NCBI RefSeq assembly: GCF_900476395.1 | Contig: NZ_UIHB01000005.1 | Location: 620,001-684,000 of the forward strand | Origin: Xanthomonas euroxanthea | GTDB taxonomy: Bacteria > Pseudomonadota > Gammaproteobacteria > Xanthomonadales > Xanthomonadaceae | Direction: 5' to 3' | DNA length: 64,000 nucleotides | Shown: positions 37,224 to 44,824 of the stretch, piece by piece | How positions within the stretch are numbered: position 1 is the stretch's first letter | How the letters are laid out: every line of letters begins with the position of its first letter | Notes under the pieces: generated by a model | Seen by the model: only the letters and a program-made list of their open reading frames with translations | Told to the model about the DNA's origin: nothing | The model's database searches: none | Position numbers and translations under genes: made by a program

Positions 37224-38240
37224 TCAGCGGCCGTGCTGCAGGAACCAGCTGGCCGCGCCGATTACACCGAGCTGGCCGTGCTCGACGATGCTGACCGGCA
37301 CCTGCTCCAGCGCCGGACGCAATGGGCCCTTGTCGAGCAGACGTGCGACGAAATCGCTTGCGGCCACGAATGCGGCGATCTGCGGCAGAAAGCCACCCGC
37401 CAGATAGACGCCGCTGCGCACGCCGTAGAGCAACATCATGTCGCCGACCACGCTTCCCATGAAGCCGCAAAACGCCTGTAGCGCGTCGCGTGCCAGCATG
37501 TCCTCGCCAGCCAGTGCCGCGGCGGTAACGTCGGCCGGGCTGGCGTGCACCACCGGCACGCCACGCAGCGCGGCCAGGGCGGTGTAGAGATTCAACAGGC
37601 CCGGGCCGGACAGCAGATGCTCGGTGGCCACGTGCGTGCGCGTGCGACGCAGCTCCTGCAGCAGGGCCACTTCCAGATCGCTGGCTGCCGCAAGCGCGGC
37701 GTGGCCGGCCTCGGTCGGCAACACCACCGGGTTGGCGCCATTGGGAATCCACAACGCCGCGCCCAGGCCGGTGCCGGGGCCGAGTATCAGCGCCGGACCC
37801 GGCGCGCCCTGCGGCGGGCCGGACAACTGCATGACCTGATTGCCGGCCATGTAGTTGGCCGCATGCGCCACCGCTTCGAAATCGTTGACCAGATGCAACG
37901 CCTGCATGCCGAGCTGGCGACGGATCTGCTCCGGCGACAGTACCCACGGCAAATTGGCGGTGATCACGCTGCCGTCTTCCAGCGCATAACCGGCACTGGC
38001 GATGACGCCGCGCATCACCGGTGCGCAGCCCAGCTCCGCAAAGAACGCGGCCATGATCTCGGCCAGACCCGGATAATCGGCGCATCGGTACTTGCGATAG
38101 TCCAGCACCGTGACCGGTTGGCGTGGATCGACGCCTTCGCACACCAGCGCCAGGCGTACATGCGTCCCGCCAACGTCTGCGGCAACGAAGGTTTCGGGGC
38201 GTGGAAAGGCCACCGCTTCCATTGGACTGCTTGCGCTCAC
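37224..38240 (-). CDS. glk: Glucokinase
   Basis: 338 aa, bacterial Glk family (ROK-independent). Phosphorylates glucose with ATP. Phosphate-1 motif ADVGGTHVRLAL near residue 20; catalytic NDFEAVAHAA; ATP loop GPGTGLGAALW; GHAALA and ATEHLLSGPGLLNLYTAL follow. The GTG at 38240 is chosen because AGGAG sits 5 nt upstream on the minus strand; an ATG upstream lacks this. A NagR-like box (38306-38319) lies 66 bp upstream of the start, linking the gene with amino-sugar or N-glycan regulation. Confidence 0.93.
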   Translation of the reverse strand: MSASSPMEAVAFPRPETFVAADVGGTHVRLALVCEGVDPRQPVTVLDYRKYRCADYPGLAEIMAAFFAELGCAPVMRGVIASAGYALEDGSVITANLPWVLSPEQIRRQLGMQALHLVNDFEAVAHAANYMAGNQVMQLSGPPQGAPGPALILGPGTGLGAALWIPNGANPVVLPTEAGHAALAAASDLEVALLQELRRTRTHVATEHLLSGPGLLNLYTALAALRGVPVVHASPADVTAAALAGEDMLARDALQAFCGFMGSVVGDMMLLYGVRSGVYLAGGFLPQIAAFVAASDFVARLLDKGPLRPALEQVPVSIVEHGQLGVIGAASWFLQHGR

Positions 38241-38305
38241 GCATTCTCCTGATAAGTGGTCGCGGGCTGGCGTCATCTTCCGTTATCCGACGAACGGTCA
38301 CGGAT

Positions 38306-38319
38306 AGACAACGTTGTCA
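38306..38319. promoter_or_regulatory. NagR-like operator near glk
   Basis: AGACAACGTTGTCA contains a perfect 12-bp palindrome (GACAACGTTGTC) and matches 13 of 14 positions of the TGACARCGYTGTCA core known for LacI-family NagR in Xanthomonas. It is 66 bp upstream of the glk start. Confidence 0.6.
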
Positions 38320-38590
38320 GTAATCGCCTTGTAACGCAACCGTGGCGATCACGATTTGAACAGGATGCCGCCAATTTCATCGTCCACTGAAAATCCGCAC
38401 CCCGGGCAACGATTTCAGCACAAATCGAGACGCCGTATCGGCCTGTGCGCCATTCCCCATAGAAACAGCCGATCGCACCGCAGGCACAGCATTGGTGCGC
38501 TGCGCGGTCGCGGCGGCACCCTGCGCGGCATCGCCGGGAAATGCTGCATTGCAGCGCAATCGCAGCAGCTTCAGAGATCTGTGACGATGT

Positions 38591-38608
38591 GTTGACAACG
38601 CTGTCAAC
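38591..38608. promoter_or_regulatory. NagR-like operator ahead of the TonB receptor and nix genes
   Basis: GTTGACAACGCTGTCAAC: 7-bp arms around ACGC. The inner 14 bp matches the published NagR core TGACARCGYTGTCA at every position. TTGACA inside it could also serve as a -35 box. It lies 330 bp before the receptor ATG. Confidence 0.72.
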
Positions 38609-38937
38609 GCTACGCGAGACTCGATCCAAATCGGGGTTCTGGCAGGAGGGGCCATGGACTGTTCGGTACTCAAGAACGGGCGACTCCCTCGTCGGCGCAT
38701 TCCAGATTCGTGAGTGGGCATCGCCCGATGTTCGCTCGCTGAAGTCGCATCCGCTCCACCGCTTCACCACACGGGGGACACCTCCTCTACCACGCGAATC
38801 ACCTGGACCCGCCTCTCATGGCGCGCGCCAGTGCGGTCACCGCGATCGGTCAGGGCGTGTTGTTTTGCCGGCCACGCCGAGCGCGTGACGCCTTCCAGAG
38901 GCGGCGCGCTCACAGCACTAACCAACGAGGTTTAGCC

Positions 38938-41616
38938 ATGCACAGCCGCACCACGACGTTAGCACTCTGTATCACCGCCGCTCTGTACTGCTCCGGCTCT
39001 GCAATGGCTGCCGGACAAGACCAACAGGCTCCTGCCGCCACACCGTCGGCGACCACTGAGCTGGACACCATCACCGTCACCGGCTACCGCGCATCGCTGG
39101 AGAAGAGCCAGTCGGTCAAGCGCTCGGCCAACTCGATCGTCGATGCGATCAGCGCCGAAGACATCGGCAAGTTCCCGGACATCAACGCCGCCGAATCGCT
39201 GTCGCACCTGCCGGGCATCAGCGTCGATCGCCAGTTCGGCGAAGGCGAAAAGGTCAGCATCAACGGCACCGACCCGGCCTTGAACCGCGTGCTGCTCAAT
39301 GGCCAGACCATCGCCTCTGGCGACTGGGGCGGCAACCCGACCGACACCAGCGGCCGTACCTTCAACTACACCCTGCTGTCGCCGGAAATCATCGGCCTGA
39401 TGGAGGTCTACAAGACCCCGGAAGCGCGCATCGACGAAGGCTCGATCGGCGGCACCGTGATCGTGCACACACGCAAGCCGCTGGACCTGCCCAAGAACAC
39501 CATCCGCGGCTCGGTCGGCTACAACTACAACGACCGTTCGGAAGAAGGCAATCCGCGCGGCTCGGCGCTGTGGAGCTGGAAGAACGACGACGAGACCTTC
39601 GGCGCGTTGATCTCCGCCACGCATGACAAGCAGGACCTGGCGCGCGCCGGTATCGAATACTTCGGCTACACCACCGGCGAAGGCATTCCGGCCAGCGCCA
39701 CCATCACCGGCGACGGCAGCGATGTGGCCACCGCCCGCGTGCCGGCCGGCATCAGCAGCGCGTTCTTCCAGCAGACCCGCGAACGCAGCGGCCTGCAGGG
39801 TGCGTTGCAGTGGAAGCCCAATGAGCAGAACGAGTTCAACCTGACCGGCCTGTACATCAAGGGCAAGTACAACAACTTCAGCCAGGCGCGGTATGTGTGC
39901 CCGGCATGTAATGACGACCGCCAGAAGATCACCAGCGCCAACGTGGAAAACGGCGTAGTGACCTCGGCCACGGTCAGCGATGGCGCCGCCGGGCAACCGT
40001 ACGCGCAGCTGGATGCGAACTATCGCGAAAGCACCGTCACCACCAAGAGCCTGAACCTGCGTCACGACTGGTCCGGCGAGAAGTGGGTGTTCACCAGCCA
40101 GGTCGGCAGCACGCAGGCCACAGGTGGCAAGAACCCCGAATACCTGATGAAGTTCCTGATGCAGGACGGCGGCTACAACTACGCCTTCGACGGCCAGAAC
40201 ACCGCGGTGAACTACGACAACGGCGGCGCCTCGAACTGGGTGTTGCCGGGTAATCCCGCAGGCCTGGCACCGGGCCAGCAAGGGAACATCCCCGGCACCA
40301 ACACCGGCATCATGCAAGCCGGCGGTATCGCGTACCAGAAGAGCAAGGACGAGGAAAAGTACTTCCAGTGGGACGCCTCGCGCGACCTTGAGTGGGGCCC
40401 GTTCACCAAGCTGCAGTTCGGCTACAAGTACATCAACCACAACAATGGCGTGGACGCGCGCGGCAACCGCATCAACTCCACCGACGCGGTCTCGCTGACA
40501 CAGTTCAACCCGGGCAGCACGCCCAGCAGCCTGTACGACGGCCTGGGCGCCAGCGGCGACCTGACCACCTGGCCGACCGCCAGCCTCAATGCCGTGCGCA
40601 ACTATCTGTTGTCGCAGCCGCAGGGTCCGTACCGCACCGATTTCGGTGCCTCGTTCCAGGTCAAGGAAATCACCCAGAACGTCTATACGCAGTTGAACTT
40701 CGAGTCCGGCCAGTGGCGCGGTAACGTCGGCGTGCGCCTGGTCGACACCACCGACAAGTCCGAGTTCTGGCAGAGCAACGACGGCGGCACTAACTTCGAC
40801 CGTGTCGCTGAGACCAACGACTATCGCAAGGCACTGCCGAGCTTCAACATCGCCTACGACATCACCGACGACACCGTGCTGCGCTTCTCGGCGGCCAAGG
40901 TCATCGCACGTCCGCGCTACGCCGATCTGGCCGGCACCTTCACCATCAACAGCGGTACCGGTGACCTGACCGCCAACGGCGGCAACCCGGATCTGAAGCC
41001 GTACGAATCCACCAACTACGATCTGGCAGCCGAGTGGTATTTCGCTCCGTCCAGCATGTTGTCCGGTGAAGTGTTCTACCGCGACATCAGCTCCTACATC
41101 GTCAGCACCACCACTTCCCAGCAGCTGAATCCGGCCCCCCCGGCCATTGCCGGTCTGTATCAGGTCACCACGCCGGTCAATGTGTCCGATGCCAAGGTCA
41201 AGGGCGTGTCGGTCAACTACCAGCAGACTTTCGGTCTGGGCTTTGGCCTGCAGGCGAACTACACGTTCGCCGAATCCGATTCCAGCTCGGGCTTGAACCT
41301 GCCCTACCTGTCGCGCGACACCTACAACGTGATCCCGTACTGGGAACATGGCGACTGGACGGTACGCGTGAACTACAGCTATCGCTCCAAGTACTTCACT
41401 CAGATCGGCCGGCTGGAATCGCGTGACTTCGCCGATGCCTACAAGCAGCTGGATCTGAATGCCTCGTACCAGATCACCGATTACATGGGCATCACCTTCG
41501 GCGCGACCAACCTGCTCGATTCCACCTACCGGGTCTTCAGCAACACCCGCGATACCCCCACGGCGTTCTACAAGAACGGCCGCGGTTATCAGGCCCAGCT
41601 GAACTTCAAGTTCTGA
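38938..41616 (+). CDS. TonB-dependent receptor of the N-glycan cluster
   Basis: 892 aa. Signal peptide (LALCITAALYCSGSAMA), TonB-box-like LDTITVTGYRASLEKS, plug with SANSIVDAISAEDIGKFPDINAAESLSHLPGISVDRQFGEGEKVSINGTDPALNRVLLNGQ pattern in family terms (about residues 45-180), barrel ending NFKF with terminal Phe. The VDAISAEDIGKFPD plug type is that of carbohydrate receptors in Xanthomonas/Caulobacter. Position between a NagR-like operator and eight N-glycan hydrolases argues that it imports N-glycan or GlcNAc-containing fragments. ATG 38938 has GAGG upstream; the longer open frame to 38818 is not needed. A strong terminator separates it from nixE. Confidence 0.93.
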   Translation: MHSRTTTLALCITAALYCSGSAMAAGQDQQAPAATPSATTELDTITVTGYRASLEKSQSVKRSANSIVDAISAEDIGKFPDINAAESLSHLPGISVDRQFGEGEKVSINGTDPALNRVLLNGQTIASGDWGGNPTDTSGRTFNYTLLSPEIIGLMEVYKTPEARIDEGSIGGTVIVHTRKPLDLPKNTIRGSVGYNYNDRSEEGNPRGSALWSWKNDDETFGALISATHDKQDLARAGIEYFGYTTGEGIPASATITGDGSDVATARVPAGISSAFFQQTRERSGLQGALQWKPNEQNEFNLTGLYIKGKYNNFSQARYVCPACNDDRQKITSANVENGVVTSATVSDGAAGQPYAQLDANYRESTVTTKSLNLRHDWSGEKWVFTSQVGSTQATGGKNPEYLMKFLMQDGGYNYAFDGQNTAVNYDNGGASNWVLPGNPAGLAPGQQGNIPGTNTGIMQAGGIAYQKSKDEEKYFQWDASRDLEWGPFTKLQFGYKYINHNNGVDARGNRINSTDAVSLTQFNPGSTPSSLYDGLGASGDLTTWPTASLNAVRNYLLSQPQGPYRTDFGASFQVKEITQNVYTQLNFESGQWRGNVGVRLVDTTDKSEFWQSNDGGTNFDRVAETNDYRKALPSFNIAYDITDDTVLRFSAAKVIARPRYADLAGTFTINSGTGDLTANGGNPDLKPYESTNYDLAAEWYFAPSSMLSGEVFYRDISSYIVSTTTSQQLNPAPPAIAGLYQVTTPVNVSDAKVKGVSVNYQQTFGLGFGLQANYTFAESDSSSGLNLPYLSRDTYNVIPYWEHGDWTVRVNYSYRSKYFTQIGRLESRDFADAYKQLDLNASYQITDYMGITFGATNLLDSTYRVFSNTRDTPTAFYKNGRGYQAQLNFKF

Positions 41617-41626
41617 TGTAGCACCG

Positions 41627-41663
41627 GCGCGCCACCGCCCCTCCACGGTGGCGCGCTTTTTTT
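41627..41663 (+). terminator. Intrinsic terminator between the TonB receptor and nixE
   Basis: Perfect 11-bp stem GCGCGCCACCG / CGGTGGCGCGC, 8-nt loop, then seven T, directly after the receptor stop. Confidence 0.92.
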
Positions 41664-41825
41664 GGACTTGCCCTGCGCGCTGCGGCGGCAGGTCGTTGCA
41701 TGCACCAAACAGTGGTACTGGCCACGCCCCTTCGCCGCTGAGGGAGCATGGCCAGTCCCGCTTTTGCCATCCACGCACGGCTGCAGCATTGCCGGCGCGT
41801 CTTGCTCAACAGGAGTGCAGTTCCC

Positions 41826-43511
41826 ATGACGACCGATAGCCGCGTGTTTGCGGCTCCATCCCGCCGCCACGCCGGAGCTGTACCCAGGAGTCGCGCGCTC
41901 GCGCTCGCTCTGCTGGTGGCATGCCCGGTGCTGTCGTTGCACGCGCAATCGCCCACCGCGCCGACCGCCACCACGCTCAGTCCGGAACAGATCGACCAGC
42001 AGTGGCTCAATGCCACCGCCAAGTACGCACCCGAACGCGAACGGCTGGTACGCGAAGCCGAACAGGGCGCGCGCAAAGGCCCGTTCCGCCCCGACTGGGC
42101 GGCACTAAAGGCCTATCAATCGCCGGCGTGGTACGACAATGCCAAGTTCGGCATCTTCATTCATTGGGGCGTGTTCTCGGTGCCGGCGTTCGGCAGCGAG
42201 TGGTATTCGCGCAACATGTATCTGCAAGGCTCCAAGGAGTTCGCCCATCACGTGGCGACCTACGGGCCGCAGGCGAGCTCCGGCTACAAGGATCTGATTC
42301 CAAAGTTCACCGCGCCCAAGTTCGACCCCAATGGCTGGGCCAAGCTGTTCCGTGACTCCGGCGCCCGCTATGTGGTGCCGGTGGCCGAGCACCATGACGG
42401 CTTTGCGCTGTACGACTCCAAGTTGTCGGACTGGACCGCGGTCAAGATGGGGCCAAAACGCGATCTGCTGGGCGAGTTGTCCAGGTCGATCCGCGCGCAG
42501 GGGCTGCACTTCGGCCTGTCCTCGCACCGCGCCGAGCACAACTGGTTCTTCGACGGCGGGCGCACCTTCGACTCGGACGTCAACGACCCGCGCTATGCCG
42601 CGCTGTACGGCCCGGCGCAGGTACGCCTGCCGGGCAAGGACGATGCCGATGTGGCCAACGACTGGACGCCGGTGTCGCAGGCCTGGCTGGATGACTGGCT
42701 GGCGCGCACCACCGAGCTGATCGATACCTATCAGCCGGACCTGATCTATTTCGACTGGTGGATTGCCCACCCCACCTTCCGCAGCAGCCTGCCGACCATG
42801 CTGGCGTATTACTACAACCAGGGCGCGGCACGCACCGAGGCCGATCGCGGCGTGGTGGTGAACTACAAGCTCGGCGCCTTCCCGGAAGGCGCCGGCACGC
42901 TGGACATCGAGCGCGGCCAGCTCACCGGCATCCATCCCACCCACTGGCAGACCGATACCTCGGTCAGCAATGCGTCGTGGGGCTACATCGAGAACGACAC
43001 CTACAAGTCGCCGACCTTCATCATCCACATGCTGGCCGACGTGGTGGCCAAGAACGGCAACCTGATGCTCAACATCGGCCCGCGGGCCGATGGCTCGATC
43101 CCCGATACCGAGCGCGGCATCCTGCTGGCGATCGGCAAGTGGCTCAAGACCAACGGCGGCGCGATCTACGACAGCAAGCCGTGGCGCGTGTACGGCGAAG
43201 GCCCGACCGAAGTGGTTGGCGGCACCTTCCAGGACGTCAAGACCAAGCCCTACACCGCCGAAGATTTCCGCTTCACCACACGTGATGGCGCGCTGTATGC
43301 GATCGAGCTCGGCTGGCCGGCCGGTGGTCAGGCGGTGATCCGCTCGCTCACGCCGGCCGATGGCGTGCGCGGCGTGACGCTGCTGGCCAACGGCAAAAAA
43401 ATACCGTTCGAACGACGCGCCGACGGCCTGCACTTGAAATTGCCGGCCAAGCCGGTCGGCGAGAGCGCGTACGTGTTCCGCATCGATCTTTCTTCTTCCT
43501 CCACTCCCTGA
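41826..43511 (+). CDS. nixE: Alpha-L-fucosidase, GH29
   Basis: 561 aa. Removes alpha-linked fucose; in plant N-glycans this is core alpha-1,3 or Lewis-a alpha-1,4 fucose. The N-terminus has a signal segment (LALALLVACPVLSLHAQ). GH29 landmarks: AKFGIFIHWGVFSVPAFGSEWYSRNMY, KFDPNGWAKLFRDSGARYVVPVAEHHDGFALYDS, and the nucleophile Asp310 in DLIYFDWWI; LMLNIGPRADGSIPD ends the barrel, followed by a beta-sandwich. ATG 41826 gives the shortest N-region before the signal; a start upstream cannot be excluded. The named order nixE-nixL follows the published X. campestris cluster of eight hydrolases. Confidence 0.9.
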   Translation: MTTDSRVFAAPSRRHAGAVPRSRALALALLVACPVLSLHAQSPTAPTATTLSPEQIDQQWLNATAKYAPERERLVREAEQGARKGPFRPDWAALKAYQSPAWYDNAKFGIFIHWGVFSVPAFGSEWYSRNMYLQGSKEFAHHVATYGPQASSGYKDLIPKFTAPKFDPNGWAKLFRDSGARYVVPVAEHHDGFALYDSKLSDWTAVKMGPKRDLLGELSRSIRAQGLHFGLSSHRAEHNWFFDGGRTFDSDVNDPRYAALYGPAQVRLPGKDDADVANDWTPVSQAWLDDWLARTTELIDTYQPDLIYFDWWIAHPTFRSSLPTMLAYYYNQGAARTEADRGVVVNYKLGAFPEGAGTLDIERGQLTGIHPTHWQTDTSVSNASWGYIENDTYKSPTFIIHMLADVVAKNGNLMLNIGPRADGSIPDTERGILLAIGKWLKTNGGAIYDSKPWRVYGEGPTEVVGGTFQDVKTKPYTAEDFRFTTRDGALYAIELGWPAGGQAVIRSLTPADGVRGVTLLANGKKIPFERRADGLHLKLPAKPVGESAYVFRIDLSSSSTP

Positions 43512-43525
43512 CGGATGCTGTTTTC

Positions 43526-44581
43526 ATGAGCAAGCGATTGACCTGGATCCTGCTGGCGCTGGCGCTGGTCTGCGCGCCGGCCCTGGCCAAAACCCCCACC
43601 GCGTTGTTCTATCTGATGAACACGCAGAAATCGACCAACTCGTTCCTGGCCAATGTCGACAAGATCGACGTGGTGGTGCCGACCTGGTACGGCGTTGACC
43701 AGAACGGCCTGGTCAACGGCACGCCCAACATGTACCTGTACGACATCGCCAAGCAGAAGAACCTGCGGGTGATGCCGATCCTGTCGATGACTACCGGCCG
43801 CGACGGCTTCCACAAGCTGATGCACGACGAAGCCGCCAAGAAGCGCATGATCGAATCGCTGCTGATCCACGGCAAGCAGCACAGGTACTACGGCTTCCAG
43901 TTCGATTTCGAGAACATCGCCTGGACCGACCGCGACGCCTATACGCTGATGGTCAAGCAGACCGCCGATGCACTGCACAAGGCCGGCTTCAAGATGTCGG
44001 TGGCGGTGGTGCCCAATGCACCGGGCCATGCCGAAGGTGGCCAGTTCTCCAAGTGGATGTGGGAATACTGGCGTGGTGCCTACGACCTGAAGGCGCTGGG
44101 CCAGGCCGCGGACCTGGTCAGCATCATGACCTACGACCAGCACACCCGCTGGACCACGCCGGGCCCGGTCGACGGCATGGTGTGGATGAAGAAGCATCTG
44201 GACTACGCCATCACCCAGGTGCCGAAGGACAAGCTCTCGCTTGGCATCGCCACCTACGGCTACCGCTGGTACACCGGTAATCCGGTCAAGGAAGACGGCA
44301 CCGAAGCGTCGAATATTTCGGCCACGTATATCGATGCCGACGAATCCTTCCCGCTGGCGATCGAACAGAACGCCACCGTGCAGTGGGATCCGGTCGAGCA
44401 GGAATCGTGGTTCTACTTCTACCGCGACGACATGCGCGAGTGGGTGTTCCGCCCGGACGCACGCAGCTTCAAGGCACGCTACGACCTGGTCAAGCAGTAC
44501 GGCCTGGAAGGTTTCAGCTGCTGGGTGCTGGGCGCCGAAGACCCGAAGGTGTGGGACGAATTGCCGACTGCGCAGCGCTAA
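43526..44581 (+). CDS. nixF: GH18-family glycoside hydrolase
   Basis: 351 aa. Signal peptide (LTWILLALALVCAPALA). TIM-barrel GH18 with the catalytic strand YYGFQFDFENI: Asp127 and Glu129 are kept (D-x-E end of the motif), but the usual first Asp of DxxDxDxE is replaced. SIMTYDQHTRWTTPGP and SLGIATYGYRWYTG further support GH18 of the spore-protease YaaH-like branch. Likely acts on GlcNAc-beta-1,4-GlcNAc units of the N-glycan core, but exact activity is not readable. The start is 14 bp after the nixE stop. Confidence 0.88.
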   Translation: MSKRLTWILLALALVCAPALAKTPTALFYLMNTQKSTNSFLANVDKIDVVVPTWYGVDQNGLVNGTPNMYLYDIAKQKNLRVMPILSMTTGRDGFHKLMHDEAAKKRMIESLLIHGKQHRYYGFQFDFENIAWTDRDAYTLMVKQTADALHKAGFKMSVAVVPNAPGHAEGGQFSKWMWEYWRGAYDLKALGQAADLVSIMTYDQHTRWTTPGPVDGMVWMKKHLDYAITQVPKDKLSLGIATYGYRWYTGNPVKEDGTEASNISATYIDADESFPLAIEQNATVQWDPVEQESWFYFYRDDMREWVFRPDARSFKARYDLVKQYGLEGFSCWVLGAEDPKVWDELPTAQR

Positions 44582-44597
44582 ACGCGCCATCGCACCG

Positions 44598-44685
44598 CTG
44601 CAGTGCCTGGCGGGCGCGGGCGGTGTCCGCATCGGAATGCGTCCACTGCAAGCCGATGTGCACACTCCCCGCGCCCGTCCTGCAG
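44598..44685 (+). repeat. Long-range inverted repeat in the nixF-nixG gap
   Basis: CTGCAG (44598-44603) and CGGGCGCGGG (44611-44620) are mirrored by CCCGCGCCCG (44668-44677) and CTGCAG (44680-44685). The transcript could form a hairpin between the two genes. Confidence 0.5.
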
Positions 44686-44824
44686 CGAACCACACCGATG
44701 CGTGGTTCCTGCAAAACAGCGCACGCACCCCGACGAAGCGTGCGCCAGTCCCTGCGTCATCCGGCATGGCTTTGCTACTGTGCGTGGCTGCCGTGTCTCC
44801 CCCGCCACACCGGGATGTGATTGC

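Larger units (their letters stand above)
38241..38937. other. Divergent control region between glk and the TonB receptor gene
   Basis: About 700 bp without a gene. Carries two NagR-like palindromes, one near each flanking gene (38306-38319 and 38593-38606). Short open frames in the gap have no support. Confidence 0.65.

Noticed and set aside
38959..41778. 939-codon open frame antisense to the N-glycan TonB receptor
   Set aside because: Runs through the terminator hairpin and mirrors a clear receptor gene; composition is typical of GC-driven shadow frames.
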